A stretch of 64,000 bases of DNA from an uncultured Alphaproteobacteria bacterium (GTDB lineage Bacteria; Pseudomonadota; Alphaproteobacteria; HIMB59; GCA-002718135). Location: the NCBI GenBank assembly GCA_902595855.1, contig CACJRY010000009.1:1-64000 (forward strand). Direction: 5' to 3'. This document shows, one piece after another, positions 9,342 through 18,605 of this stretch (within the stretch, counting starts at the first letter, position 1; every line of letters starts with the position of its first letter). The notes under the pieces were generated by a model that searched no databases, was not told where the DNA came from, and saw nothing but the letters and a program-made list of their open reading frames with translations. The position numbers were made by a program, and so were the translations under genes.

Positions 9342-10448
9342 TTAACCCTCTAAGACTCTTCGTCTTTGAGCAGTATAACCATGATCGGCAATTTTTAACC
9401 AGTCGCCAATATCACTTCTAGCTTTCTTGAAACTTTCTAGAATTCGTCCAGTTAGTTCATTACCTTCTGCTAATTCAGCATAAAGTTCTTCAGAAGCTTC
9501 ACCCATTGCATCAATTACATCATCGTTAAACTCTCTAAGCTCAACACCATGATCATTAATTAGTCTTTGAAGTGCAGCACCATTGTTAGCGTTGTACTCT
9601 GTAAGCATCATTTCATTTTGCACTGTTGCAGCATGCTCAATAATCATTTGATCAGTTTTGCTTAGACTAGTTAGCCAAGATTTATTACATCCAAGAGTGA
9701 TTAATGTTCCAGGCTCGTGCATACCAGGCCAATAGTAGTATTTAGCTGCTTCATAGAATCTAGATCTCTCATCATTCCATGGACCAACCCATTCACATGC
9801 GTCAATAGTACCATTGATAAGGTTTTCATAAATCTGTCCGCCAGGCATTCCTACAACAGAGGCACCAAGTTTAGTTATCATCATACCACCTAAACCTGGC
9901 ATTCTCATTTTAAGACCCTTCCAATCATCAGGTGAGTTAATTTCTTTATTAAACCAACCTCCCATTTGAACTCCAGAGTTTCCAGCCATAAAGTTTTTTA
10001 GTCCAAACTCATCACCAAGTTCATCCCAAAGTTCTTGTCCACCTCCATGTCTAATCCAACCATTAATTTCAGTTGCAATTAAACCAAATGGAACTGATGC
10101 AAAGAAACCCCATCCAGGGTGTTGTCCAACCCAATAATAATCTGCACTATTGTACATTTGTGCGTTACCAGAAGTTACTTCTGTGAAAACATCAAGTGGC
10201 CCAACTCTCTCACCACCGGCATAGTGGTTTACAACAATTCTGCCATCACTTAGATCTGAGATTCTCTGTGATACTGCTTCACCACCTGTTCCAAGTCCTG
10301 GATATCCCCGACCCCAAGTAGCAACACAGTTAACCTCAATTCTGTCTGCAGCTATTGCTGGAGCAGGAAAAGAAGATACGGCAGTAGCTGCGGCAGCTGC
10401 AACACCTGCTTTTTTTATGAAGTCACGTCTTTTAAAGTTTTTTTTCAT
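9342..10448 (-). CDS. dctP: TRAP transporter substrate-binding protein, TakP/DctP type, Tat-exported
   Basis: Periplasmic binding protein that delivers a carboxylate-type ligand to the DctQM permease. The 368-residue precursor begins with a twin-arginine signal (RRDFIKK, then a hydrophobic stretch ending AIA). The mature part has the ACEWVGPW-like pattern (here CEWVGPWNDE) and YYYWPGMHEPG, typical of the group that includes the alpha-keto-acid binder TakP; the ligand here is not certain. A strong ribosome binding site (GGGAGG on the minus strand) precedes the ATG. Codon use appears more biased than in the permease genes, as expected for a highly expressed binding protein. Confidence 0.88.
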   Translation of the reverse strand: MKKNFKRRDFIKKAGVAAAAATAVSSFPAPAIAADRIEVNCVATWGRGYPGLGTGGEAVSQRISDLSDGRIVVNHYAGGERVGPLDVFTEVTSGNAQMYNSADYYWVGQHPGWGFFASVPFGLIATEINGWIRHGGGQELWDELGDEFGLKNFMAGNSGVQMGGWFNKEINSPDDWKGLKMRMPGLGGMMITKLGASVVGMPGGQIYENLINGTIDACEWVGPWNDERSRFYEAAKYYYWPGMHEPGTLITLGCNKSWLTSLSKTDQMIIEHAATVQNEMMLTEYNANNGAALQRLINDHGVELREFNDDVIDAMGEASEELYAELAEGNELTGRILESFKKARSDIGDWLKIADHGYTAQRRRVLEG

Positions 10449-10486
10449 ATGTCCTCCCGAAAAATATGAATATTTATAAATAAATC

Positions 10487-10513
10487 CTACACCTAATTGA
10501 TAAAATTAGGTAG
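10487..10513 (-). promoter_or_regulatory. Hairpin between gcdH and dctP
   Basis: ACCTAATT and AATTAGGT form an 8-bp inverted repeat with a 5-nt loop, and flanking CTAC/TAG bases can add pairs after a small bulge. It lies about 40 bp upstream of the dctP start and about 30 bp downstream of the gcdH stop, both on the minus strand. It could end the gcdH transcript or shape the dctP leader. The T-run after it is weak. Confidence 0.4.
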
Positions 10514-10543
10514 AGAATTTTTAATTTAAATAATCAATTAATA

Positions 10544-11719
10544 CTAAAAACTTGCAATTCCAGTCTGATTTTTTCCAAGAATTAGGGAATGAATATTCTC
10601 AGCACCTTCGTATGTTTTTACTGTCTCTAAATTTACGAGGTGTCGCATAATATGATACTCCTCTATCAGTCCATTTGCACCAAGCATATCTCTACAGTCT
10701 CTCACTATATCAAGTGATTTTTTGCAATTGTTTCTTTTCAAAACTGAAATTGCATTAATAATATTTTTATCATTATTCATTGCATTCGCAGTTAATAAAC
10801 ATGATGATAGTCCAAGATTAATTTCTGTTTGCATGTCAGCAAGTTTTTTTTGAATCAATTGATTTGCAGCCAAAGGCTTTTTAAACATAATTCTGTTCTC
10901 AACATAATCTTTTGCAATTAACCAACACTCAGTTGCTGATCCCAAAACACCCCAACTTATTCCATATCGGGCTTTGTTTAAACAGCTAAATACAGAACTC
11001 CAACCTTTTGTGTATTCAAGACAATTCGAATTTTTTACAAAAACTTTATCAATAATAATTTGACCTGTTGGGCTAATTTTTAAACTCGTTTTATTTTCAA
11101 TAGATTGTGTTGATAAACCTTTGATACCTTTATCTAGAATAAATCCCTTGATCGAATTTGCTTCATGTTTTTCATTTAAAGCCCAAATAATAAATACATC
11201 TGCAATTGGTGAGTTTGTTATCCAATTTTTACTACCATTTAAAACATATCCATCCTTTTGTTTGCTATACGTTGTTTTCATAGATGATGGATCTGATCCT
11301 GCTTCACTTTCTGTTAAACCAAAACAGCCAATTTTATTTCCAGATATTAAGTCAGGAAGGTAATTATTTTTTTGCTCTTCAGAACCAAACTCATTAATTG
11401 GATGAATTACTAAAGAAGATTGTACTGAAATTGATGATCTATAACTACTATCCACTTTTTCAATTTCATAATTTATAAGACCATAGGCAGTATTAGACGC
11501 TGCAGCGCCACCGTAATTTTTAATTGTTGCGCCAAGAATACCTAATTTCCCAAATTCTTTGTAGAGTTCTCTATCAAAAAAATGATCATGATTATATTTT
11601 ACTACATTTGGCCTAAGTTCAGTATTGCAGAATTGTTTTACATTTTTTTGAATAAGTTTGTCCTCTTCTAATAAATTTTCAAAAATAAAAAAAGGGTCAA
11701 ACCATGTATTTTGTTTCAT
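10544..11719 (-). CDS. gcdH: Glutaryl-CoA dehydrogenase
   Basis: FAD enzyme that oxidises and decarboxylates glutaryl-CoA to crotonyl-CoA at the end of lysine, tryptophan and some aromatic degradation routes. The 391-residue protein matches the GCDH subgroup of acyl-CoA dehydrogenases: VDSSYRSSISVQSSLVIHPI near residue 90 (with the substrate-binding Arg), CFGLTESEAGSDPSSM, KNWITNSPIADVFIIWA, and the C-terminal TYEGAENIHSLILG with the catalytic Glu, ending TGIASF. It lies upstream of the TRAP genes on the same strand and is divergent from rpiB. Confidence 0.92.
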   Translation of the reverse strand: MKQNTWFDPFFIFENLLEEDKLIQKNVKQFCNTELRPNVVKYNHDHFFDRELYKEFGKLGILGATIKNYGGAAASNTAYGLINYEIEKVDSSYRSSISVQSSLVIHPINEFGSEEQKNNYLPDLISGNKIGCFGLTESEAGSDPSSMKTTYSKQKDGYVLNGSKNWITNSPIADVFIIWALNEKHEANSIKGFILDKGIKGLSTQSIENKTSLKISPTGQIIIDKVFVKNSNCLEYTKGWSSVFSCLNKARYGISWGVLGSATECWLIAKDYVENRIMFKKPLAANQLIQKKLADMQTEINLGLSSCLLTANAMNNDKNIINAISVLKRNNCKKSLDIVRDCRDMLGANGLIEEYHIMRHLVNLETVKTYEGAENIHSLILGKNQTGIASF

Positions 11720-11721
11720 AG

Positions 11722-11740
11722 AATGATATGCAATATCATT
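11722..11740. promoter_or_regulatory. Dyad, candidate operator between gcdH and rpiB
   Basis: AATGATATGCAATATCATT is a perfect 8-bp inverted repeat around a 3-bp centre. It lies 2 bp upstream of the gcdH start codon on the minus strand, in the 53-bp divergent gap to rpiB. The size and symmetry suit a dimeric repressor site. Which regulator would bind is not visible; no transcription factor gene is adjacent. Confidence 0.45.
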
Positions 11741-11772
11741 ATTTTATTATAAGGGAATAATAATTAATTATA

Positions 11773-12189
11773 ATGGATAAGAAACTCTATATTGCATCAG
11801 ATCACGCTGGTTTTGCTTTAAAAAGCAGATTGTGTGACCGTTTTAAATCATTAGTGGATTTGGGAACAAATTCAGAAGAGAGTGTTGATTATCCAGATTT
11901 TGCATACAAATTAACCAATGAAGTATTAAAAGATGCCTCTAATTTAGGTATTTTGATTTGCGGCACTGGAGTGGGAATGAGTATGGCAGCTAATAGAGTA
12001 AAAGGAATTCGTGCTGGCTTAGTCAGTAATAATGAAATTGCAAGATTAATTAGACAGCATAACAATGCTAATGTATTGGTATTACCAGGAAGATTTATGG
12101 ATGAAGAGGAAGCTATAAAATCTGTGAAAATTTTTATTGAAACTGAATTTGAAGCAGGTAGACACCAATTAAGGATAGATAAAATATGA
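11773..12189 (+). CDS. rpiB: Ribose-5-phosphate isomerase B
   Basis: Interconverts ribose 5-phosphate and ribulose 5-phosphate in the pentose phosphate pathway. The 138-residue LacA/RpiB-fold protein shows the N-terminal ASDHAGF motif (D10, H11), the catalytic cysteine C63 in [15 protein letters not shown], and the [12 protein letters not shown] phosphate-binding segment. Length is normal. Its stop overlaps the glyA start by 4 bp (ATGA), the common alphaproteobacterial rpiB-glyA-nrdR arrangement. Confidence 0.95.
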   Translation: MDKKLYIASDHAGFALKSRLCDRFKSLVDLGTNSEESVDYPDFAYKLTNEVLKDASNLGILICGTGVGMSMAANRVKGIRAGLVSNNEIARLIRQHNNANVLVLPGRFMDEEEAIKSVKIFIETEFEAGRHQLRIDKI

Positions 12190-13475
12190 GTGTAAATTTT
12201 TTTAACGACAGTATCAAAACTTCTGATCCAGAAGTATATGCAACTCTTCAAAAAGAGCTTGAAAGACAACAAAATCAAATAGAGTTAATTGCTTCAGAAA
12301 ATATAGCATCTAAAGCAGTCTTAAATGCTCAAGGCTCAGTGATGACAAATAAGTATGCCGAAGGTTACCCGGGAAACAGGTATTATGGTGGGTGTGAATT
12401 TGTTGATCAAGCTGAAAATATTGCTCTTGAAAGAGTAAAGAAACTATACAATTGTAAATATGCAAATTTACAACCGCACAGTGGAGCTCAAGCTAACCAA
12501 GCAGTTTTTTTAGCTCTTTTACAACCTCATGATACAATACTTGGGATGTCATTAGCATCGGGAGGACATTTAACTCATGGGGCAAAACCAAATTTGTCAG
12601 GTAAATGGTTTAACCCAGTTCAATATGGCGTCAAAAAAGATGGAAATGATAAAGATTTAATAGATTATGATGAAGTAGAAGCGTTAGCTAATCAGCATAA
12701 ACCAAAATTGATAATAGCAGGAGCATCTGCATATCCTAGAGTTATCGATTGGAAAAAATTTAGAGATATTGCTGATAAGGTTGGGGCATATTTTTTAGTT
12801 GATATGGCTCATTACTCCGGGTTGATTGCAGGAAAACAATATCCTAATCCAATAGAGTACGCGCATGTGGTGACTTCTACAACTCACAAAACTCTCAGAG
12901 GTGCAAGGAGTGCTATGATATTAACTGATGATGAGACTTTAATAAAAAAAATCAATAGCGCTGTATTTCCTGGTTTGCAAGGTGGTCCACTAATGCACGT
13001 TATGGCAGGCAAAGCTGTTGCTTTTGGTGAGGCTCTTAAGCCTGAATTTGAAGATTATATAAAGAAAGTTATTGAAAATGCTAAAGTATTAGCGTCTTCA
13101 TTAGTAAATAATGGTTTCAAAATTGTAACAGGCGGAACTGATTCTCATATAGTTTGGCTAGACCTAACTCCTAAAAACGTTACTGGAGATAAAGCTGAGA
13201 AAATACTAGAAGAGGTTGGCATTGCATGTAATAAAAACGCTATTCCTTACGACCCTAATCCTCCTAAAATAACTAGTGGACTAAGATTTGGAACTGCCGC
13301 AGCTACTTCCAGGGGTTTTAATGAAAATGATTTTAGTGAAATTGGTAATATGATTTCAGAAGTACTTGAAAACATTAATCAAAATGAGGATAATCAAAAA
13401 GAATTTATTTCTTCTATGAAAAGTAAAGTTATAAATATGTGCAAAAAATACCCAATATATGATGAGGCATTTTAA
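12186..13475 (+). CDS. glyA: Serine hydroxymethyltransferase
   Basis: PLP enzyme that converts serine and tetrahydrofolate to glycine and 5,10-methylene-tetrahydrofolate, supplying one-carbon units. The 429-residue protein has [14 protein letters not shown] near residue 32, the [20 protein letters not shown] block (55-74), the PLP lysine K235 in [12 protein letters not shown], and the C-terminal [13 protein letters not shown]. Length and motifs are typical. It overlaps rpiB by 4 bp and shares a base with nrdR (TAATG). Confidence 0.97.
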   Translation: MSVNFFNDSIKTSDPEVYATLQKELERQQNQIELIASENIASKAVLNAQGSVMTNKYAEGYPGNRYYGGCEFVDQAENIALERVKKLYNCKYANLQPHSGAQANQAVFLALLQPHDTILGMSLASGGHLTHGAKPNLSGKWFNPVQYGVKKDGNDKDLIDYDEVEALANQHKPKLIIAGASAYPRVIDWKKFRDIADKVGAYFLVDMAHYSGLIAGKQYPNPIEYAHVVTSTTHKTLRGARSAMILTDDETLIKKINSAVFPGLQGGPLMHVMAGKAVAFGEALKPEFEDYIKKVIENAKVLASSLVNNGFKIVTGGTDSHIVWLDLTPKNVTGDKAEKILEEVGIACNKNAIPYDPNPPKITSGLRFGTAAATSRGFNENDFSEIGNMISEVLENINQNEDNQKEFISSMKSKVINMCKKYPIYDEAF

Positions 13476-13927
13476 TGAGATGTCCTTTTTGTAGCAATGA
13501 AGACTCTCAAGTAAAAGACTCAAGACCAACTGAAGATAATACTGCGATTAGAAGAAGGCGAATTTGTGAACAGTGTGGATCAAGATTCACAACCTTTGAA
13601 AGAATTCAATTAAGAGACCTAATTGTCGCCAAATCAAATGGTCAGAAAGAAACTTTTGACAGAGATAAAATGTATAGATCCCTATCTCTTGCTCTTAGAA
13701 AAAGAAATATAGAAACAGAAAAAATAGAAAAAATTGTTAACGCAATTGTAAGAAAACTAGAAAATACAGGTGAAGGTGAAATTAAAACTGCACTGATAGG
13801 TCAATATATTATGGAGGCCCTCGCTAACCTTGATCAGGTCGCCTATGTTAGGTTTGCATCTGTTTATAAAAATTTTAGAGAAGTAAAAGATTTTGAAGAT
13901 TTCCTTGGAAATCTTGAAGATAAATAA
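13475..13927 (+). CDS. nrdR: Transcriptional repressor NrdR
   Basis: Nucleotide-sensing repressor of ribonucleotide reductase genes. The 150-residue protein begins with the zinc-ribbon cysteines C3, C6, C31 and C34 (MRCPFC and [15 protein letters not shown]), followed by an ATP-cone domain ([21 protein letters not shown]). Length is standard. Its target NrdR boxes were not found in this window, which has no nrd genes. It is coupled to glyA (TAATG). Confidence 0.96.
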   Translation: MRCPFCSNEDSQVKDSRPTEDNTAIRRRRICEQCGSRFTTFERIQLRDLIVAKSNGQKETFDRDKMYRSLSLALRKRNIETEKIEKIVNAIVRKLENTGEGEIKTALIGQYIMEALANLDQVAYVRFASVYKNFREVKDFEDFLGNLEDK

Positions 13928-13942
13928 AAATCTTTTTATTAA

Positions 13943-15019
13943 ATGATATATCACTTAAAGTTTATTAATTATGCACATGATTTAGCATCTAAAAATTTTG
14001 GAAATACATTTCCTAACCCATCAGTAGGTTGCATAATTACTAAAAATAATAAAATTATATCAAAGGGTGTAACAAGTAGTACTGGAAGACCACATGCAGA
14101 GGAAATAGCATTAAAAAAAGCTGGAAAAAAAGCAAGTGGAGCTAGTATGTATGTTACGCTTGAACCTTGTTTTCATAGTTCTCAAAATGGTTCTTGTGTA
14201 GATCAAATTTTAAGATCTGGCATAAAAGAAATTTATATTTCATGTATTGATCCAGATCCCAGAACTAAAAATAAAAGTATCATCAAATTAAAAAGAAATA
14301 AAATAAAAGTAGTCTCTGGTTTAGAAAAAAATAAAACAATAAATTTAAATAAGTTTTTTTTTAAAAGTTTAATAAAACAAAAACCTTTTACTAAAGTTAA
14401 AATGGCTATTTCAAATGATGAAAAAATAGCCTGGAGTAATTATAAAAGTAAGTGGATTACGAATTCAAAAAGTAGATCTTATGTGCACAAACTTAGATCA
14501 AATAGTCAGGCAATCCTAACTACTTCAAAAACAATTATTAAAGATAATCCGAGATTTACTGTTAGAAACAAAAATAAAATTATTAAAAATATTAATGTCG
14601 TAGTGGTAGACACCAATTTAAATATTCCTTTAAGTTCAAAAGTGCTTAACAATATGCATGATAAAAGAGTGGTTATTTTTACTTCCAAAAAAAATTCAAA
14701 ATCTCAAAAACTAATTCAAATAGGTTGTGAAGTTATTCAAATGAAAAAAGTGAATAATTCCTTAAATTTGAAAAAATTATTCAGTAATCTCTATAAATTG
14801 AAAATTTCTGACTTATTTGTTGAAGCGGGAGGCATTTTTTTTGCTAATTTAATTAAAAATAATTTAGTAGATGAAATTCATTTATTTAGAGCTCCAATTA
14901 AAATAGGTGAGAAAGGCATACCTGTAATTAAGGGAAATAATTTAAAGATGATCAATAAGAAATTGTTAGAAAAGATGAATTTTGATGATAATTCTTATTT
15001 TAAATACCAAGTAAGATAG
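13943..15019 (+). CDS. ribD: Bifunctional riboflavin biosynthesis deaminase/reductase RibD
   Basis: Performs the second and third steps of riboflavin synthesis: deamination of the pyrimidinone and reduction of its ribosyl group. The N-terminal deaminase domain has zinc ligands H51 (HAEEIAL), C76 and C85 (PCFHSSQNGSC) with normal spacing. The C-terminal reductase domain runs from about 145 (KVKMAISNDEKIAW) to the end, with LFVEAGG near residue 293. At 358 residues it is full length. It ends exactly where ribE begins. Confidence 0.93.
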   Translation: MIYHLKFINYAHDLASKNFGNTFPNPSVGCIITKNNKIISKGVTSSTGRPHAEEIALKKAGKKASGASMYVTLEPCFHSSQNGSCVDQILRSGIKEIYISCIDPDPRTKNKSIIKLKRNKIKVVSGLEKNKTINLNKFFFKSLIKQKPFTKVKMAISNDEKIAWSNYKSKWITNSKSRSYVHKLRSNSQAILTTSKTIIKDNPRFTVRNKNKIIKNINVVVVDTNLNIPLSSKVLNNMHDKRVVIFTSKKNSKSQKLIQIGCEVIQMKKVNNSLNLKKLFSNLYKLKISDLFVEAGGIFFANLIKNNLVDEIHLFRAPIKIGEKGIPVIKGNNLKMINKKLLEKMNFDDNSYFKYQVR

Positions 15020-15607
15020 ATGTTTACAGGAATAATTCAGGAAAAAGGAAAAGTTATTAATTTCTCTAGAGGTATTTTGGAGATATCTACTAATCTTGAT
15101 TTAAGTGATTGTAAATTGGGATCATCTATTTCCTGTAATGGAGTATGCTTAACTGCTACAGAAATAAACCTTATTAATAATTCTTATCAGTTTAAAACAA
15201 ATGTTGGTGAGGAGACAAAGCTCAGAACAACCTTCTCTGATAATTTATTTAATAAAATAAAACCAATTAATTTAGAAAAGTCTCTTAAAATTGGTGAAGA
15301 AATATCGGGACATTTTGTTTATGGTCACGTTGACAGGACTACTAAACTTTTAAAGGTTTCGAAATTAAATAATAGTTGGGAGTTTTTTTTCGAGAACTTT
15401 CAAAATAAAGACAATAACTACATAGTTGAGAAGGCCTCTATTGCGATAAATGGTATTTCTTTAACTATAGCAAAAGCTACCAATGAATATTTTAGTATTT
15501 CTGTTATTCCCCATACATTTGATAATACTAACTTAAGTGACCTCCAAGAATATGATATTGTTAATATTGAATTTGATTATCTTGCAAGGTTTGCAGAAAG
15601 AAAATAA
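15020..15607 (+). CDS. ribE: Riboflavin synthase alpha subunit
   Basis: Dismutates two molecules of dimethyl-ribityllumazine to riboflavin. The 195-residue protein starts MFTGIIQEKG and consists of two lumazine-binding repeats, the first with SCNGVCLTA (about 40-48) and the second with ASIAINGISLTIA and the HTFDNTNL segment. It starts directly after the ribD stop, in the rib gene run. Confidence 0.94.
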   Translation: MFTGIIQEKGKVINFSRGILEISTNLDLSDCKLGSSISCNGVCLTATEINLINNSYQFKTNVGEETKLRTTFSDNLFNKIKPINLEKSLKIGEEISGHFVYGHVDRTTKLLKVSKLNNSWEFFFENFQNKDNNYIVEKASIAINGISLTIAKATNEYFSISVIPHTFDNTNLSDLQEYDIVNIEFDYLARFAERK

Positions 15608-15610
15608 TTG

Positions 15611-16714
15611 ATGGCTGATAAAAATAAAAAATTAAATATTTCCACTATTGAAGAAATAATTGAAGAGGCTCGAAATGGTAGAATGTATATTCTGGTTGAT
15701 GATCCTGGAAGAGAGAATGAGGGTGATTTAATAATTCCTGCCCAAATGGCAACACCAGATGCAATTAATTTTATGGCAAAGTATGGTAGGGGGTTAATTT
15801 GTCTATCAATGACAAAACAACGAATAGAAGAATTAGAATTGCCGCTAATGAACCCCAATAATCAAAAGAATGATCTAACAGCTTTTACTGTCTCAATTGA
15901 AGCTAAGGAAGGTGTAACAACTGGTATTTCAGCAGCTGATCGTGCTCATACTATCTCTGTAGCAATTAATCACAATCGTGACAAAAATGACTTAGTATAC
16001 CCTGGACATGTTTTTCCATTAATGGCTTGGGATGGTGGTGTTTTGGTTAGAGCCGGTCATACTGAAGCAGCTGTAGACATTTCAAAAATTGCAGGTTTAA
16101 ATCCTTCTGGGGTAATTTGTGAAATCATGAGTGATGATGGTAATATGGCAAGGTTGCAAGAGATACTTGAATTTGCAGAATTTCATAATTTGAAGGTTGG
16201 AACAGTATCTGATCTTATTAAATATAGACTTAAATATAATAAGATCATCAAACAAATTTCTGAACGCTCGTTTGAAAGTAAAAAAGGTACTAATTTCAAA
16301 CTTAAAATATTTGAAAATACTCTATCCAAAGAAAAGCATTATGCTTTAGTCAAGAATATAACAAATGAAGAAAACTCTTATCCTGTGCGAATGCATAAAC
16401 TAAATATTGAAAAAGATATTTTTGCAGAAAAAAACGCATTTGGAGATGAAATTAACCATTCGTTTGAAATAATTGAAAAAAATGGATCTGGAGCAATAGT
16501 TTTAATAAACAGTGATATTGCTCCAAATATTTTGAAGGCTTTTGATCAGAGGAATAAACAAGATAATAAATTAGAATTAAGAGAGTACGGAGTTGGAGCG
16601 CAGATACTTAAAAATTTAGGTATCAAAAAAATAATTCTTCTTTCAAATTCAAATAAAAAAATTATAGCATTAGATGGTTTTGATATAGAAATTACAAAAC
16701 AGCAAAAGATATGA
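15611..16714 (+). CDS. ribBA: 3,4-dihydroxy-2-butanone 4-phosphate synthase with degenerate GTP cyclohydrolase II-like domain
   Basis: Makes the four-carbon precursor of riboflavin from ribulose 5-phosphate. Residues 1 to about 205 carry the RibB motifs DDPGRENEGDLI, GISAADRAHT and RAGHTEAAVD. The C-terminal part (about 210-367) has the fold pattern of GTP cyclohydrolase II (YGVGAQILKNLGIKKI) but lacks its zinc-binding cysteine cluster and catalytic residues, so this half is probably not a cyclohydrolase. A TTG at 15608 is in frame, but the ATG at 15611 is the better start. The stop overlaps ribH by 4 bp. Confidence 0.92.
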   Translation: MADKNKKLNISTIEEIIEEARNGRMYILVDDPGRENEGDLIIPAQMATPDAINFMAKYGRGLICLSMTKQRIEELELPLMNPNNQKNDLTAFTVSIEAKEGVTTGISAADRAHTISVAINHNRDKNDLVYPGHVFPLMAWDGGVLVRAGHTEAAVDISKIAGLNPSGVICEIMSDDGNMARLQEILEFAEFHNLKVGTVSDLIKYRLKYNKIIKQISERSFESKKGTNFKLKIFENTLSKEKHYALVKNITNEENSYPVRMHKLNIEKDIFAEKNAFGDEINHSFEIIEKNGSGAIVLINSDIAPNILKAFDQRNKQDNKLELREYGVGAQILKNLGIKKIILLSNSNKKIIALDGFDIEITKQQKI

Positions 16715-17106
16715 AAAAAGTATTAATAGTTAGTTCAAATTATTACGAAGATATCAGCAATAATCTACTAGAGGGAGCTTCTAAAGAGCTCAAAAAAAAT
16801 AATATTGGTTTTGATGTTTTATTTGCCCCAGGTTGTTTTGAAATACCTTTTTTAATTTCAAAAAATATAAAAAAATACAAAGGGTTTATCGCTTTGGGTT
16901 GCATAATAAGAGGGGAGACTTATCATTTTGACCTTATAGCTAATGAATGTGCAAGAAAAATTATTGATATTTCAAATGCTTCTCTAAAACCAATAGGCTT
17001 TGGAGTATTAACATGTGATAATTTAAAACAAGCTATTGTAAGAAGTGATGTTAGAAAAAAAAATAAAGGAAAAGAAGCTGCTAACGCATGTATTAAACTT
17101 CTTTAA
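16711..17106 (+). CDS. ribH: 6,7-dimethyl-8-ribityllumazine synthase
   Basis: Condenses the pyrimidine and the four-carbon unit to the lumazine precursor of riboflavin, normally as a large oligomer. The 131-residue protein has APGCFEIPF (39-47), GCIIRGETYHFDLIANECA (63-81, with catalytic H72) and GFGVLTCDNLKQA. It is shorter than most homologues (about 150) at the N-terminus. It starts on the ribBA stop (ATGA) and precedes nusB by 5 bp. Confidence 0.94.
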   Translation: MKKVLIVSSNYYEDISNNLLEGASKELKKNNIGFDVLFAPGCFEIPFLISKNIKKYKGFIALGCIIRGETYHFDLIANECARKIIDISNASLKPIGFGVLTCDNLKQAIVRSDVRKKNKGKEAANACIKLL

Positions 17107-17111
17107 AATAA

Positions 17112-17576
17112 ATGCAAAATTATATAAAGAGCGAAACAAGGCTGGCTTTTATTCAGTTCATTTTTTCTTCTTTATTTTCGGATGTATCTGTCGAAAAAAG
17201 TACCGACGAGTTTGAAAATTATTTCTATAAATTATTAGTTTCCTCAATCGACCAAAAAAACGAAACACCAATTAATTTTAATAAAAATTATTTTAAAAAA
17301 TTAACAAACAGTTATGATACATTTGTGAAAACTCATAATATTAAAGAAATAATTAATTCAATTATTAAATTTGATAGAGGTTTTGAAAATTGGGATCAAA
17401 TTAATAAATCAATAATTTTATCTATTTTTTCTGAAATTGAAATCACCAAAAAAGAAAAAGTGAAAATTTTACTAAATGATTATATGAATATTTCAAAAAC
17501 ACTCATTCCAAAGAAAGATCTTGGCATGATTAATGCAATTATAGATAAGTATTTAAGTGATAGACAAATCTTATAA
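17112..17576 (+). CDS. nusB: Transcription antitermination protein NusB
   Basis: RNA-binding factor that joins NusE at boxA sites during rRNA transcription. The 154-residue all-helical protein begins with the SETRLAFIQFIFSSLF helix and ends with NAIIDKYLSD, which suits NusB. Conservation is modest, so position carries weight: ribH-nusB-thiL is a widespread bacterial order. The 3' end overlaps the GTG start of thiL by 20 bp. Confidence 0.85.
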   Translation: MQNYIKSETRLAFIQFIFSSLFSDVSVEKSTDEFENYFYKLLVSSIDQKNETPINFNKNYFKKLTNSYDTFVKTHNIKEIINSIIKFDRGFENWDQINKSIILSIFSEIEITKKEKVKILLNDYMNISKTLIPKKDLGMINAIIDKYLSDRQIL

Positions 17577-18543
17577 TTTTCAATTATCAGAAAATTTTAT
17601 TATAAATAATTTTTTAAAAAAGCTGAATTTAAATAAAACTGGGACTTTCAACTTTGGAAATGATGCAGCTTATTTAAATACTTCTAAAAAGAACAAAACT
17701 GTTGTTACAACAGATACCATTGTTGAAAATATTGATTTTTTCTCACAAGACCCTCCTGAGTCTATTGCTCAAAAAATAATGTGTGTAAATTTATCTGATA
17801 TATCTGCAATGGGAGCTTTGCCCAAAACCTATACTCTGAATTTATCCATTAACTCAACAATTGATAAAATTTGGTTAAAAAAATTTACCAATCGTTTAAG
17901 TAAAATTCAAAAAGATTATAATATCTATCTTCTTGGTGGTGATATTTCGAGATCTAGAGAGATTAGTTTAACAGTGACTTGTTTTGGAGAGTCCAAATTA
18001 AAAAATATTATTAAGCAAAATAATTCTGTTGCAGAAGATGATATTTGGGTTACAGGAGACTTAGGTAACTCATATTTAGGATATAAAATTCTTAAACATC
18101 GAAAATTAAAAATAGAAAAAAAACATTTTAATAAATTTAAAAATTTATATTTATATCCTAAACCTTGCATGTTTGGCTTTAAGGCTTCAAAATATATTAA
18201 CTCAGCTACAGATATCTCAGATGGCTTCTATGGTGATTTGCAAAAAATACTAAATGTTAAATTTGGGGCAAAGATATTCAAAGACTCAATTCCTATTTCG
18301 GTTGACTTAAAAAAAATTATGAAGAACAATAAGACAGTCAAATTTTCAGAACTATTATCTTGGGGTGACGATTATGAGTTAATTTTTACTTCATTTAAAA
18401 AAAATAGAAAAAAATTATTAAACCTTGCAAAAAAAAACAAAGTTAAAATCTCATTAGTTGGTAAAATTATAAAAAAAAATGGTATTTTTGATGATTCTCT
18501 TAAGCTTATTAAAAATATTAGTAGTTTTGATCATTTTTGCTAA
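17557..18543 (+). CDS. thiL: Thiamine-monophosphate kinase
   Basis: Phosphorylates thiamine monophosphate to the active cofactor thiamine pyrophosphate. The 328-residue protein belongs to the PurM/ThiL ATP-binding superfamily and has FGNDAAYL, TTDTIVENIDFF, MCVNLSDISAMGA and a C-terminal SWGDDYELIFT. I use the GTG at 17557 because no ATG lies before the first conserved block. It overlaps nusB by 20 bp. It complements the thiamine importer encoded at 35-38 kb. Confidence 0.92.
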   Translation: MIDKSYNFQLSENFIINNFLKKLNLNKTGTFNFGNDAAYLNTSKKNKTVVTTDTIVENIDFFSQDPPESIAQKIMCVNLSDISAMGALPKTYTLNLSINSTIDKIWLKKFTNRLSKIQKDYNIYLLGGDISRSREISLTVTCFGESKLKNIIKQNNSVAEDDIWVTGDLGNSYLGYKILKHRKLKIEKKHFNKFKNLYLYPKPCMFGFKASKYINSATDISDGFYGDLQKILNVKFGAKIFKDSIPISVDLKKIMKNNKTVKFSELLSWGDDYELIFTSFKKNRKKLLNLAKKNKVKISLVGKIIKKNGIFDDSLKLIKNISSFDHFC

Positions 18544-18546
18544 AAT

Positions 18547-18592
18547 CTTGATTTTTCATACACTTTCTGACATATGAGCCAAAAAAATCAAG
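18547..18592 (+). promoter_or_regulatory. Inverted repeat in the hppA leader that overlaps its ribosome binding site
   Basis: CTTGATTTTT (18547-18556) and AAAAATCAAG (18583-18592) are perfect 10-bp complements with 26 nt between them. Inside, CATA (18557-18560) can pair with TATG (18573-18576). The right arm contains the first bases of the hppA Shine-Dalgarno AAGGAG (18590-18595). In RNA the stem would partly hide the binding site, so translational control is possible. The element begins 3 bp after the thiL stop. This is a visual prediction. Confidence 0.5.
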
Positions 18593-18605
18593 GAGAATAC
18601 TGACA

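Noticed and set aside
11889-12278. A 129-codon minus-strand frame over rpiB and glyA
   Set aside because: It is antisense to two clear genes, has no recognisable motif and no ribosome binding site.
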